A stretch of 64,000 nt of DNA from Prostheceraeus crozeri (GCA_907163375.1 CAJQUW010007434.1:267087-331086), one strand, 5' to 3'. Counted from the stretch's first letter, positions 23,487 to 35,428 are shown. Numbers and translations are program-made. Notes: generated from the sequence alone by a model not told the origin.

Positions 23487-26400
23487 ATGGTTGTCTGTAC
23501 CAAGTGTGGAAAAGTATTTACTCTCATGGGCAATTTGCAACGACATGAAAAATTTTGTAAGTTAGGAAAAACTTATCAATGTAGCAAGTGTCCATATAAG
23601 ACGAATAGGATGGATAATCTTAAGAGACATAAACTTGTATGTAATGATAAACCGAATGATAGCATAATAGAGACGAATTCAAATAATCAAAATAGATCTA
23701 CTTCTAAGCCAACAACCAGCGCTTCAACTAATAAACGAAGCTTTATGCAATACTGCTCTGGGTGTGATAGGACGTATAACTCTATCAGTAGATTTCGTCA
23801 GCATATGAATGTGCATAATACAAGTAGTGAGATGAATGTGCATAATAACCATGGAACAATAAGTCTTAGCGAAAACGCACTCAATGGCCACGCCCGCGTG
23901 CATGACATCACGCCAACAACGCCTACTTTGGACATAACATCATTCTCAGAAAGCATACGTTCCGTGTTAGGAGATTTAGTGTCTGACTTGCTAACAAGTT
24001 ATCAACTGTGTGGTCGTCTAATTGCACAAATTCGGTATGTTTGTTCTAATCCTCAAGAAGAAGAAACTTTTTTCGCACACTTTAACTCATCATCCTCAAA
24101 CTATATTTATGACTATGATTCTTGGTTTCAGGATTATCTAAATAGTCTAATAAATCATATTGAAGCCTTCACAAAGAAGGGTAGCAATTGGATTATAGAT
24201 AATGTACAAAATATAGAGTTCAATGTAATAACAAGTCCAATAATGACAGGTGGACAATCATTTCCTCTACCAAAGAAATTGAAAAACTCCAGAGCTGTCA
24301 TTAATGTGAATTCAACTGCAAGTGATTGTTTCATATATGCAGTTTCATCGATATTACATTATAATGAAGTACCTTATTCAAGGAACGATATGAAGTCGTA
24401 TAGTAAGTGGACATCTGAGCTTAATATGGAAGGCATTTCCACACCAGTATCAATCAAAGACATTCCAAAATTTGAGAAAAATAATGATATTAAAATTAAC
24501 ATTCACTTTTATGAAAATGGACTCAAAGGTGTTCGTTATAGTAGTAACTTTACTGGCAAGCAAACGGTAAATATCTTGTTAATTCTAAACAATGGAGCTG
24601 CACACTATTGTGGAATTCCAAAGCTGTCATGATTATATAGGAAAACGTTGAATAGGTACAAATACTTCTGCGAAAGATGCACTTAGTCATTCACATATGA
24701 GACAACACTAGAACGACATTAGCAATTTTGCATTCGAGGAAAAGCACAAATAGAAAAAATGCCGACAGATCTAAAAGTAGTAACAAGTAGCATGGAATAC
24801 CAACTTAGTCCTCCTTTAGTAATTTATGCAGATATAGAGTGCTACATCGATAATAAAATACATAAACCTGCGGCAATTGGCGCTTATCATGTTTGGCATA
24901 ATGCCCTTCAAACAAAATTTGAAAACAAGTATTTTCTCTTTGAGAAAGACAATTGCATTATTAATTTCTTACATCAATTGGAAAATGCAGCTCAAAATTC
25001 ATATGACAACCAATGTGCAACCACTAGGCAGCCAATTATATTGACAGCAGATGAAAAAGTAAAACATGAGAATGCAGTCAGTTGTAACAAATGTAAATCT
25101 AAATTCTTCGATGAAGTCGTGAAAGTTCGTGATCACGATCACATCACCGGACGATATAGGCAAACATTATGTAGAAAATGCAATCTCCGGTTGAGACTAA
25201 ATAGACGGGAGCTCCCCATATTTTTCCACAATTTTAAAAACTATGATAGCCACATAATTTGCTATAAAGCAATTGGAAGAATGAAATCCTGGAAATTAGA
25301 TGTTGTAGCAGCAACTGCTGAAAAGTATATAACTTTATCCGCCAGTGTTCCGGTAAATGAATACAGAGGGAAAACAGTATACTTTAAACTAAAATTCTTA
25401 GACTCAGATCAATTTTTAAGTGCACCCTTGAGTGAATTAGCTAAAGGCTTGCAATCATATGAGCGCGTAGAGACATTAAGGACAGAATTTCCACAATTGA
25501 GTGATGATGTTCTATATCAGAAAGGAGTGTTCCCATATTCATACTTCAAAAACTTAAACACGTTGACGGAAGACTGTCTGCCACCAAAAGTAGAATTTTA
25601 TAATGACCTTAGTCGTGAGCATTGTTCCGATAGTGAATATGAGCATGCTAACAAGGCATGGATTGAGTTTAATTGAAGCACATTTGGTGACTACATGCTA
25701 GCATATCTAAAATTGGATGTTTTATTATTGACAGACATATTTGAGGTTTTTAGAGCATTGAGTCAACGTGAGGATGAAGTCGACCCAGTACATTTTGTGA
25801 GTCTTCAACATCTTAGCTTTACCTCAGCATTAAATTTCTCTTCCAATGATCCTCCGCACTATATACAGGATGAAAACATGTACAATCTATTTGAACGAGG
25901 AATAGGAGGGGGCATGACTTTCACCAATATCCACAGAGCACGTGCGCGTATTGCCGAATTAGGAAATAATGCACATGAAAGTCGACACTTAGCCTACTTG
26001 GATGTCAATAACCTTTACGGTTCCTCACTTAGTAGGAATCTACTCCACTCAAATTTCAAATGGTTGAATGGAAACGAGATAGACCATTTCTTAAATGAAG
26101 AAAATATTCAAAACATAGATGGTGATGGTGAAATCGGTTACGTTTTCGATTTAGATTTAGATTTAGAATATCCCGCAGCCATTCATGATGACACTGCCGA
26201 TTTCCCATTAGCTCCAGAAATGCAGATGATTGAGAAGAGAATGCTTTCAGAATATATGAAAAATCTGTATGAAAAAATATGACCAAATACAAATTTTACT
26301 TCGATCAAGAAACTTCTGCTACATCAATTTGATAGGGAAAAATATGTAGTCCACTACTCAATTTTGAAATTCTATTTGTCCATGGGCATGAGAATCAAGA

Positions 26401-27346
26401 GGATACATAGTGGCATAAAGTTCACTCAAAAACTTTGGTTAAAAAGGTATATTGATATGAACTCTCAAAAGAGGGCTCAATCAAATACTGACTTCGAAAA
26501 GTCATTCTATAAATTGAAAAATAATTCTTTACATGGTAAAACAATGGAAAATGTAAGAAAAAGAAAAAAATTCAAACTTGTCAACAGTGAGAAACAGCTG
26601 CTAGCTATCAAATCATCCTCTCTATGTTCAACATAGGATATTTGATGACGATCTGGTTGGTATGGAAATGTATAAACCTTCAATAATTTTAAATAAATTG
26701 ATTTATGTTGGTCAAGCAGTACTTGACTATAGTAAGCTAGAAATGCATCAATTATATTACAATGATCTAAAAGGATGTCCACTAATAAATAGAACACGGC
26801 TTTGTGGAGGTGACACCGACAGTTTCTTTCTATGTTTATACACCTCACAATCTGTCCGTCTGGAGGATATACTGCTATACTTCGTTGAAAAGTTTGACTC
26901 CTCAAACTATGACAGTCATCACCGACTTTACTCAAACACCAACAAAGCTAGATTAGGTTGTTTTAAGGATGAGTGTGCCGGAGAGTTGCTTGAGGAAATG
27001 ATCTTACTAAAACCGAAAATGTATTCCATGAAATATCTAGACACTGAATCACAGCATCAAGCGCGCTAAAGGAATTCAGAGAGGAGCAGTTAAAAATTTG
27101 ACACACAATGACTATAGGACTGTCTATTATAGTGAGAGCGATACAATTGAAGACATGACAATTATAAATTCAAAAAATCACATAGTTTGCACTAAAACAT
27201 TTAGGAAACGAAGTCTGTCCCTTTGGGAGGATAAGCGCTGTTGGCTAGATAAAAATTTATCATTACCATATGGACACTACTGCCTAGGTCTTCCCCCACC
27301 GTCGAAGAGAAGGAGATGCCTTCCTGTCACAGGTGATGTAGAATAA
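23487..27346 (+). pseudogene. DNA polymerase B (protein-primed type), broken
   Basis: Family B DNA polymerase of Maverick type; it would replicate the element. The N-terminus has C2H2 zinc fingers (CTKCGKVFTLMGNLQRHEKFC, CSKCPYKTNRMDNLKRHKLVC, CSGCDRTYNS...H). A domain ending FTKKGSNWIIDNV follows. Further motifs: ExoI YADIECYI (24.83 kb), paired CxxC with RDHDHITG, ExoII FHNFKNYDSH, ExoIII YLKLD (25.7 kb), pol A DVNNLYGSSL, pol B KNNSLHGKT, pol C GGDTDSFFL (26.81 kb). In-frame stops occur at 24,630, near 24,685 and 24,718, and at 25,674 and 26,280. Frame changes occur near 26,600-26,660 and 27,060-27,100. All catalytic motifs can still be read in pieces. Non-functional relative of the intact gene at 60,942. 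Confidence 0.92.
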
Positions 27347-27393
27347 GTCTAAGTAAAAACAATACAATATTCCACTTGTAATAGATCTTGCGA

Positions 27394-27563
27394 TTGCTGC
27401 ATCTTCCGACATGTAGCAACACTTACTAATACATAAGTAGTGTTACTAAAATTGAAATTTCTACATCTTTCCGATATGTAGAAATGATTACTAATAAATA
27501 GGAAGTCTTGATGTGAATGGATATGTGAAGACTTTGTACTCAACATCATTCCGATATGTTGAG
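27394..27563. repeat. Three stem-loops with different stems and a shared loop
   Basis: Hairpins at 27,394-27,419, 27,457-27,485 and 27,539-27,563. The stems are TTGCTGCAT/ATGTAGCAA (one G-T), ATTTCTACAT/ATGTAGAAAT (perfect) and CTCAACAT/ATGTTGAG (perfect). All loops contain TTCCGA. Each hairpin is followed by a CTAATA-type sequence. The stems differ but remain self-complementary, so the structure appears to be what is kept. They lie in the 258 bp between the polymerase stop and the PC4-like gene, where they could end or process polymerase transcripts. Confidence 0.75.
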
Positions 27564-27604
27564 CTAATAAAATAACAAACTTTAGGCAAACATTAAACTT
27601 AAAT

Positions 27605-28186
27605 TTGAAACATAGCTTTCGGAACATGCCTCATTACATTAGAACATGGAAACTTAGTGACGTTCAAAACGTTCACATAACAAATTCTAAAAGAATAGCA
27701 TTTCGTCATTCAATAGCAAATAGTGTTCGAAAATATCGTGGCGTTTGCATTAGTATTGACTCATTGCCTTCACTGAAAGACTTCGCTGATCTCATTGACA
27801 ACCATAAGACTCGGATCAAGATTCCTCTCGATGACAAGGTATGGATAAAGTGTGATTCATCAGTCAAACTATACGTCTGTTCACCAAAACGGGAAGATGT
27901 TGAATATCGATTTTTTCGTTTCGGTGACGTCACATGGGAAACCTCTACAAGGGAGATACTACCACAGATAACGTCATTCATTAAAGATGGAGGACATCAA
28001 ACGGTTGGAAGTTGTAAATCGGATGTTAACTACAAAAGCAAACTCAAAACTCAATCTACAAGAGATCGAGAGGAATATACCCAACCGAAAACAATGGTTA
28101 CTGATAAAACGCAAATTGAAGCCGACAACGAGCTTGCATCTTGGAAGACCCTCAATGTTAACATGGAGGATTCAGAGGAAGGATAA
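27605..28186 (+). CDS. PC4/p15-like protein (element A)
   Basis: 193 aa if the first ATG is used; a second ATG at 27,626 precedes PHYIRTWKL and may be the real start. It resembles element B's proteins at 56,614-57,264 and 57,287-57,655: an N-terminal unit (strands, then a helix), a VWIKCDSS-type strand, a FRFGDVTWE segment and a charged tail. The strand-strand-helix pattern with a basic hairpin recalls the transcription coactivator PC4/p15 ssDNA-binding fold, here apparently duplicated. That assignment is tentative. The last 200 nt overlap the TBP-like gene in the +1 frame. Faces the protease gene. Confidence 0.55.
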   Translation: MKHSFRNMPHYIRTWKLSDVQNVHITNSKRIAFRHSIANSVRKYRGVCISIDSLPSLKDFADLIDNHKTRIKIPLDDKVWIKCDSSVKLYVCSPKREDVEYRFFRFGDVTWETSTREILPQITSFIKDGGHQTVGSCKSDVNYKSKLKTQSTRDREEYTQPKTMVTDKTQIEADNELASWKTLNVNMEDSEEG

Positions 28187-28556
28187 ATCTCTCACTATCC
28201 TATTCTTTCCAAATGGAACAATCCAATGTATTGGAAGGGTCATGGAGGGTGATCTCTCATATCTACACTTTACTTTGGAACATTTACTTGGTGATTCATT
28301 ATCTGATTGGAAAGTGAAGACAATGACCGTGTTATCTGAATTGGACTATCACTATGACTTCCGTAAAGTTGCATCATCACATAATCTAACTTATGAAGTG
28401 GAGTTATTTCCAGCAGCTCAATCGACTAACTGGCATCCATATCATGTTCATGTGTTCCATAATGGAAAGATTGTGATAACCGGCATTAAAGACATAAGTG
28501 ATGTGCCTCCCATCATATGTGATTTGAAAAAATGTTTCATGAAAACCAAATTGTAG
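27987..28556 (+). CDS. TATA-binding protein-like protein (element A)
   Basis: 189 aa, about the size of the conserved TBP core (around 180 aa). Two imperfect repeats can be seen. Repeat 1 (about residues 10-100) has VVN..., NLQEIERNIPN and the strand LTILFFPNGTIQCIG, corresponding to the TBP strand ending LIF.SGK.V.TG. Repeat 2 has YEVELFPAA, corresponding to the YEPELFPG block, and then HVHVFHNGKIVITGIK with a helix behind it. The ELFP and VF phenylalanines occupy places where TBP inserts Phe into the minor groove. The same protein occurs in element B. TBP is a general factor for RNA polymerases; a role in transcribing the element is inference. The frame is open throughout, unlike most of element A. 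Confidence 0.78.
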   Translation: MEDIKRLEVVNRMLTTKANSKLNLQEIERNIPNRKQWLLIKRKLKPTTSLHLGRPSMLTWRIQRKDKSLTILFFPNGTIQCIGRVMEGDLSYLHFTLEHLLGDSLSDWKVKTMTVLSELDYHYDFRKVASSHNLTYEVELFPAAQSTNWHPYHVHVFHNGKIVITGIKDISDVPPIICDLKKCFMKTKL

Positions 28557-28662
28557 ATTTTGTATACATGTAAATAGATAATGAAATATGAACATGTTTT
28601 TGTTTTCCTTAAAAACCCTTGTTTTGGAAAAAGAGAGCAAGCTAATGATGCAATATAAAACG

Positions 28663-28903
28663 TTATTTCAAAACTGTTTCGACATATTTAGTAAGAATTA
28701 CATCATTTTTATCACAGTCTTTCAAAAATAGTTCTAAAGCAATTTTGCAGTTATTTTTCAATAGTGTCTCGCTGACAAAATAGAGTACATAGCCACCGCA
28801 CATTAGAGATGTATTACTTTGAAGTGGGAACGATGTCACTTTCCTAACAGTCCAGGAGAACCTGTTCATCCATAATGCGATTTCATGTAAACGAGGTTGA
28901 TTA
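28663..28903 (-). pseudogene. Adenain-like protease, C-terminal part (split)
   Basis: The minus strand encodes the C-terminal half of a C5/adenain-type cysteine protease, with the catalytic-Cys segment SLMCGGYVLYFVSE aligning with STCGAFVLYFIL in element B. The N-terminal half lies at 35,205-35,428. The two are separated by the LTR retrotransposon, with one copy of the 4-bp target duplication on each side. Adenain-type proteases mature virion proteins; here insertion has destroyed the gene. Confidence 0.88.
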
Positions 28904-29488
28904 TGTTGTGTGCTAGGCAGTTTGTCTTCTTGCTTTATTATGCATTTATTATGCATTTTATTGTTTTGTGAGAGCAATCTCCATTCCATTGTTAGAGCAA
29001 TAACTTTTCCGCGGCATGCATTTCAAGTTCCAATGTCATGCAAAAGTCCAACTTGTCAGCTATCTACGGTACATGACTGACAACAGACATGACATGTCAT
29101 CAGACAATGGATGACCAAACAATTGGTAGCTGACTGTGAGCGAATCTTCACAGACGTATTTAACGCGGCATGAACAACGCCCGCTCACGCAATCTGGTCT
29201 CTCCAAGCGAAGTTGTCGGCGAGAGCCGTTGACGGTGTTGCAGCCTATCTTCTATGTGCGAACTATCATCGAACTGCTGCGGACGCGATCACCACGGCTT
29301 GTGGTCCTGGAAGAATCTGGAGACTCTGTTGGTGCTGTGACTGTCTTATAACTGTGAACGTACCATCTGTCCTTGTAAGGACTGTTTGCACCATTTATTT
29401 ATTTTCACAATATAATTTATCCACATTTTTCATTTACATTTTTCAATCATATGTTTTGGGAATATTAAGAAAATAATAACCCGCAACA
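28904..29488 (+). repeat. 5' LTR
   Basis: Begins TGTTGTGTGC and ends CCCGCAACA; 585 bp. The same 585-bp sequence with three substitutions is at 34,616-35,200. Confidence 0.95.
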
Positions 29489-29492
29489 TATT

Positions 29493-29511
29493 TGGCGACC
29501 ACGCCAGGACC
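29493..29511 (+). promoter_or_regulatory. Primer-binding site candidate
   Basis: TGGCGACCACGCCAGGAC starts four bases after the 5' LTR, the usual position for the tRNA primer site. TGG complements the CCA end of a tRNA. The tRNA identity was not determined. Confidence 0.6.
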
Positions 29512-29809
29512 CAGCTTTGTTTTCACTGACGCACAGCTCGCCTGAGAGCCGTCGGTTCTTCGAACTACCACTTCTTCCCAGTTAAGGTTCTGAACTTTTT
29601 CTTTTTTCGCTTCCTCGGTTCACTCTCTTTAAGTTAAGTCTTAAGGCTTAATAACTGTAGGCCTAAGCATAAGGCTAAAACTAACCGTGGGCAAGTTTTG
29701 AGCTATATATTTCTCGATTTTTTGTCGCGTTTTTTGATCTTCCTAAATAAAATAAAATTTTCTCGGTTATTTAATAAGGATTGTTAGGAATTAGCTAAGA
29801 ACGTAAGAA

Positions 29810-31556
29810 ATGGACTTCGATGCTAAAGAATTCCTTAAACAATTCAATGAAGCCCCAAATGTGCTACAGCTGAAGGAATTGAAGAAAGCGGAACTATTCG
29901 ATGTTGGAATCCAGTTGCAATTGCCAGTTAAGATGACTATGCGAAAGGAGCAAATACTCAAGAGAATCAAAGGGCATTTCATCGAAGAAGGCAAGATAGA
30001 AAAGGATGTCCAAGGAGAGTTGCCGGAAAATTCCAATGTGTTGCTAGAATTCAAAAAAAATAGAGTTGGAAGAAAAGCGATTAGAACGAGAACGAGAAGA
30101 AAAGCGATTAGAACGAGAAGAACGAAGAGAACAAAAGGAGGCCGAAAGAGAACTCAGAGAAAAAGAGATGAATATGCAAAGAGAAATTGAACTAGAGAGA
30201 ATGAGAACAAAAGCAGAAACTGAAAAAAGAAAATCAGAAGCATCATTAAAAGATAATGCATCTATAGTTCCAAAGTTTTCCGAAAGAGACGTGGAACAAT
30301 TTTTCCTGTGTTTTGAGAGGGTTGCTGAAACGGCAAACTGGCCAAAAGAAAAATGGACCTTCCTGATGCAGACTGTTTTAACTGGTAAAGCACAAAAGGC
30401 GTATGCAGCCTTACCTAATGGCGATGCCAAAGATTATGAAAAGGCGAAACAAGTAATCCTTGAAGCATATGAGTTGGTGCCAGAAGCCTACCGACAGAAA
30501 TTCCGTTCATGGCAAAGAATGAAAGAGCAAAATCATTTACAATTTGCCAAAGATAAAGAAGTCTTATTTGATAAGTGGACGAAAGCCGAAAACGCCGATA
30601 CGTTTGAGAAACTACGAAATGTCATCCTCATCGAAGAATTTAAGAACTGTTTGAGTCCACAAATCAAAGTATATTTAGATGAGAGAATGCCACAAAACAT
30701 AACCGAAGCAGCAAGAATCGCCGATCAATACGAATTGACGCATAAAAGGCCACGGTCGTATTACCATTATGAAAAGCCAAGAAACTATTACACAAGTGCA
30801 GAAAAATATCATGAAGACAAAAGACAGGAAAAATATTATGAAGACAACAGACAATATGACAATAAAAACAAACAGCCAGAAGATATGAGAAAACGAGAAA
30901 CGCCAAGATGGAAAATAGAATGTGAACACTGTAAGAGAAAGGGACATACAAAAACAGATTGTTGGCAATTGAATGGACGACCAGAAAAGTACGATAGAAA
31001 GCCCGTAGCGCTTGTTCGTGAAACGAACTGCCATCTTGAGACTGAGCAGGAAAAATCCTTTCCTACTAGTTTTTATGGTGTTCAGGTCAATGAGCATGAT
31101 AGGTATACTTCAGTCGACGAAAGTGAACAACTAATTGAAGAAGGGAAGCATGCTTTCACGAAAGACGGTCTAGTTGGTAATGATAAAGATTATTTATATC
31201 CAGTTACAGTATGGCGAGATACCGGAGCATTTCAATCATTAATAGTGAAAGACATTGTTCCAGTGTCACATGCTACATACACGGGATTATGTGTTCCACT
31301 CCGCGGCGTCGGAGGATGTATCTCAGCTCCACTGCATAAGTTGTACGTAAAAACCGAGATAGTGGAAGGTACCTTCATAATTGGTTTAGTCGATCGAGAA
31401 GAAATTCCTATTGAAGGGATCGATTTGATTGTTGGGAATGACTTAGCCGGATGCAAAGTTCAGGTACCACGTATGATAACAAACATGAAAGAAATTGAAG
31501 CAAACGAAGGAGAAATAAAAGATCATGAAGCGAAAGAGAATGAACTGAAAGATTGA
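29810..31556 (+). CDS. gag-pro: Gag-protease polyprotein, one frame break
   Basis: Starts at MDFDAKEFLKQF with a SAP-like helical start (LKELKKAELFDVGIQ) and then a highly charged Glu/Arg coiled coil. The capsid region (SERDVEQFFLCFERVAETANWP...YEKAKQVILEAY...) looks like the capsid domain from which vertebrate SCAN domains derive. A CCHC-type zinc knuckle (CEHCKRKGHTKTDCW) follows, then an aspartic protease with DTGA. The frame breaks in a run of eight A at 30,053-30,060: upstream reads frame 2, downstream frame 3, consistent with one extra A. The open frame ends at 31,556 and pol follows in another frame. Confidence 0.85.
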
Positions 31557-31561
31557 ACTAG

Positions 31562-34500
31562 CGAAAGAAAGTGAACAAACAACAGTCTGTGCCGTCACAA
31601 GATCCATGAGTAAGAAAGAGAAATCAGAAAAAGAGAATGAAATTGATGAAAATATTGAAGAGAAAGAAATAACATTCGAAACGAATATAGATCGGTGTCA
31701 ACTAATAAAAGAACAAGAAAGCGATGAAGAATTACAAAACATCTCCGCAGAACTGAAAGAGAGTGATAAGAATGAGCGCATTTACTTTTACAAGCAAAAT
31801 GGTATCCTATTTCGTTGCTGGAAACCAAGAGAAGCCACTCCTGAAGAAACATGGCAAGAAGTACATCAAATTGTAATACCTAAGTCATATCGACAAAAAG
31901 TCTTAAGCGTTGCACACGAAAACGTATTAAGTGGTCATCTCGGTGTACGCAAAACTCATTATCGAATATTGAAGCATTTTTACTGGCCGAAAATGTACAA
32001 AGATGTAGCTAACTTCCGTCGAACTTGTCATACATGTCAGATAGTTGGTAAACATCAGTTAGATCCCCCGAAAGCGCCGTTAATTCCAATCCCTGCGTGC
32101 GAAGAACCATTCAGAAATATCATTATTGATTGTGTTGGACCTTTACCGCGAACCAAAATGGGACATGAATATCTATTTACAATTATGTGTTCGTCAACCA
32201 GATTTCCAGAAGCTATCCCACTGAGAAACATTAACGCCAAAAATATTTGTTCGGCTTTGATCAATTTCTTTACTATGGTGGGATTACCGAAAGTCATACG
32301 CTCAGATCAAGGCACGAACTTTACATCGAAGATATTTAGTCAAGTGTCAGAAGTACTTGGAGTAAAACATATTTGTTCAACTGCTTATCATCCAGAATCT
32401 CAAGGTGCGTTAGAACGATTCCATCAAACATTGAAAGTTATGATGAAAACTTACTGCGAAGAACATCAAAAAGACTGGAATTTAGGTATACCAATGCTAT
32501 TATTTGCCATCCGCGAAACAGTTCAAGATTCACTCGGATTTAGTCCATTTGAATTAATTTACGGTCATGAAGTTAGAGGACCCCTGAAGTTGATGAAAGA
32601 AAATATGCTCAGCGAAGAGAAGAAAAACACGAATTTGTTAGATTACGTGTCTGAGATCAAAGAAAGACTCACTGAGATACAAAAGTCTGCAAAGGCTAAT
32701 CTAATAAATTCGCAAAGTAAAATGAAGAAGCCATTTGACAGAAACACAAAAGAAAGAACATTTCAGCAAGGTGAAAAAGTACTCTTATTATTGCCAATCT
32801 CGGGAGATCCGATGAAGGCAAGGTATCAAGGTCCTTATATGATACAAAAGAAAATAAGTGAAGTCAACTATGTTATAGAAACTCCAGATAGAAGAAAGAA
32901 ACAAAGAATGTGTCACATAAATATGCTCAAGAAATATCACGACCGAGACGAAGAGTCAACAACTGAGTCAAACCCTTCTGATGCTGTGCCGGAGAGTCTG
33001 GTGTCAGCATCGCAGACGAATTTACCTGCACTGGGTGATATAAAAGAAAATTCTACAGGCACTTCGATCACTATGATTGCGTCAGGGGAGTCTGCAGCGG
33101 CAACATCGCTGACGAACTTGGCATCGCAGGGTGATGCAGAAGAGGAAGTCAATCTCATCATGCCAAGAATGAATAATTCAAAGATATTAGAAAATCTTGA
33201 TAGCCATTTCCAGCATGTCGATTCTGAACAGAAAGAAAAAATAAAAGAAATAATTAAAGAGCACAAAGGAATATTTTCCGATCATCCGCAAATAACTACG
33301 TGGGCAGAACATGATGTCGAATTATCTGAAGAAAGGCCAATAAAACAGACTCCGTACAGAATGAATCCAGAGAAGAGAGAAATTATGAAAAAGGAAGTAA
33401 AATATCTGAAAGATCATAACATAATAGAAAATAGCAACAGCAATTGGAGTTCACCATGCATTTTGGTACCAAAACCAGATAAAACTCATCGTTTTTGTAC
33501 TGATTATAGAAAAGTAAATGAATTGACAATCGCAGACAATTATCCCTTGCCGAATATCGAGACTTGCATTGAACAAGTAGGAGATTCGAAAATAATCAGC
33601 AAGTTTGACTTATTGAAAGGATATTATCAAGTTCCTTTAACAGAAAGAGCAAAGCGAATTTCAGCCTTCGTCACCGAAGAGGGTTTATTTCAATACAAAG
33701 TTATGCCCTTCGGAATGAAAAATGCCGCATCAACATTTCAAAGACTAGCTAATAAAGTCATCGAAAATATAGACAACTGCGCCGTATATATTGACGACAT
33801 AATCGTTTATAGTAATGACTGGCCAGATCACTTGGAACAAATACGAAAATTATTCCAAAGAATCGGCGAGGCCGATTTAACAATCAACCTCAGCAAAAGT
33901 GAGATTGGGAAACAGTCGCTAAACTATTTAGGCTTTGAAATCGGACATGGGAAAATAAAACCTATTATGGCAAAAGTTCAAGCCGTTGTAAATTTTCCTG
34001 TACCTAACTCAAGAAAGGAACTAAGAAGATTCTGGCTGGGTATTATAGAAAATTTTGCAAAAATTACGCAGATGTTGTACACCCTTTGACAAGCCTCACG
34101 AGCCCAAAAATAAAATATACTTGGAGTAATGAATGCCAAGTAGCTTTCGAACAAGTCAAAACAATGCTGGCATCACCACCGATTTTATCAGTACCTACAT
34201 TTGAAAAGCCATTCAAATTATATGTCGATGCTAGCGGCCTTGGTCTTGGTGCATTGTTGGCTCAAGATGATGAGGAAGGGAACGAGCATCGATTATCATA
34301 TTATTCGAAGAAATTCAATCACTACGAAAGAAATTACAGTACGATTGAAAAAGAAGGCCTAGCCTTGGTTCAAAGTTTGAGACACTTTGCGTATTTCCTC
34401 AAAGGCCGGCGAGCTACTTTTGTTTACACAGATCACAATCCGTTAGTTGTCATTAACAGAATGAAAAATGACAATCAGAGACTTTTGAGATGGAGTCTGT

Positions 34501-34580
34501 TGTTACAGGAATATAATATTATCATTCAACATGTACCCGGGAGAGATAACATCATAGCAGATCGTTTGTCGAGAAGTTAA
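31562..34580 (+). CDS. pol: Pol: integrase, reverse transcriptase, RNase H
   Basis: Domains in order: H2C2 zinc-binding (HENVLSGHLGVRKTH...CHTCQ), DDE integrase core (IIIDCVGP, RSDQGTNF, ALERFHQ), GPY/F module (YQGPYMI), then reverse transcriptase (FCTDYRKVNE, FDLLKGYYQVPL, MPFGMKNAAS, YIDDIIVYS), then RNase H from 34,086 in another frame (LYVDASGLGLGALLAQ, YSTIEKEGLAL, YTDHNPL, HVPGRDNIIADRLSR). Between reverse transcriptase and RNase H, near 34,030-34,085, the RRF..LG segment is irregular and the frame shifts, so this copy is probably inactive. The frame opens just after the gag-pro stop; ATG at 31,606 need not be the true start. Confidence 0.9.
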
Positions 34581-34615
34581 ATAAAAATGTGATTTTTATT
34601 TTTTTTGGTGGGGCG

Positions 34616-35200
34616 TGTTGTGTGCTAGGCAGTTTGTCTTCTTGCTTTATTATGCATTTATTATGTATTTTATTGTTTTGTGAGAGCAATCTCCATTCCA
34701 TTGTTAGAGCAATAACTTTTCCGCGGCATGCATTTCAAGTTCCAATGTCATGCAAAAGTACAACTTGTCAGCTATCTACGGTACATGACTGACAACAGAC
34801 ATGACATGTCATCAGACAATGGATGACCAAACAATTGGTAGCTGACTGTGAGCGAATCTTCACAGACGTATTTAACGCGGCATGAACAACGCCCGCTCAC
34901 GCAATCTGGTCTCTCCAAGCGAAGTTGTCGGCGAGAGCCGTTGACGGTGTTGCAGCCTATCTTCTATGTGCGAACTATCATCGAACTGCTGCGGACGTGA
35001 TCACCACGGCTTGTGGTCCTGGAAGAATCTGGAGACTCTGTTGGTGCTGTGACTGTCTTATAACTGTGAACGTACCATCTGTCCTTGTAAGGACTGTTTG
35101 CACCATTTATTTATTTTCACAATATAATTTATCCACATTTTTCATTTACATTTTTCAATCATATGTTTTGGGAATATTAAGAAAATAATAACCCGCAACA
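34616..35200 (+). repeat. 3' LTR
   Basis: Second LTR, 585 bp. It is preceded by GGTGGGGCG, a weak polypurine tract candidate at 34,607-34,615. Confidence 0.95.
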
Positions 35201-35204
35201 ATTA

Positions 35205-35428
35205 AGAGAGTCAAAATATTCGGCCACTTTATAACGATTGATGTATACAGCAATCCAATGTTTTTCGGGAAGATTGTTGGTATCCGTATTGATGATAAGC
35301 GAACAAGGATAGAAAGGAATTGAATCAGGTAAATTATCTATAGAAAAGACATTGAGAAATATTGTCTTGGAGTAGGGATGAGCTTTCCTCATTTTCCTCA
35401 AGATTTCTATGTTGCTTAAGTTACTCAT
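35205..35428 (-). pseudogene. Adenain-like protease, N-terminal part (split)
   Basis: Encodes the start of the protease: MSNLSNIEIL, the FLNVFSIDNLPDSIPFYP region and the catalytic-His segment EKHWIAVYI, followed by EYFDSL. This matches element B (SLDTLPP, GEHWKAIFI, ELFDSL). It is cut off by the retrotransposon LTR at 35,200; its other half is at 28,663-28,903. The start overlaps the end of the capsid gene by four bases, as in the compact layout of element B. Confidence 0.88.

Larger units (their letters stand above)
28904..35200 (+). mobile_element. Gmr1-like Ty3/gypsy LTR retrotransposon
   Basis: 6,297 bp with two 585-bp LTRs (TG...CA) and a 4-bp target duplication ATTA (28,900-28,903 and 35,201-35,204). 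The order is gag, protease, integrase, reverse transcriptase, RNase H. Integrase before reverse transcriptase is the copia-like order known in Ty3/gypsy elements only from the Gmr1 group, first described in deuterostomes. The LTRs differ at three positions by eye, so insertion is recent. Gag and pol carry frame breaks that could be real or sequencing errors in homopolymers. Confidence 0.92.

Noticed and set aside
23487-26282. Alternative genetic code suggested by several in-frame TGA codons in the element A polymerase
   Set aside because: TAG stops and frameshifts occur in the same gene, and the intact element B polymerase has no in-frame TGA; ordinary decay explains it.
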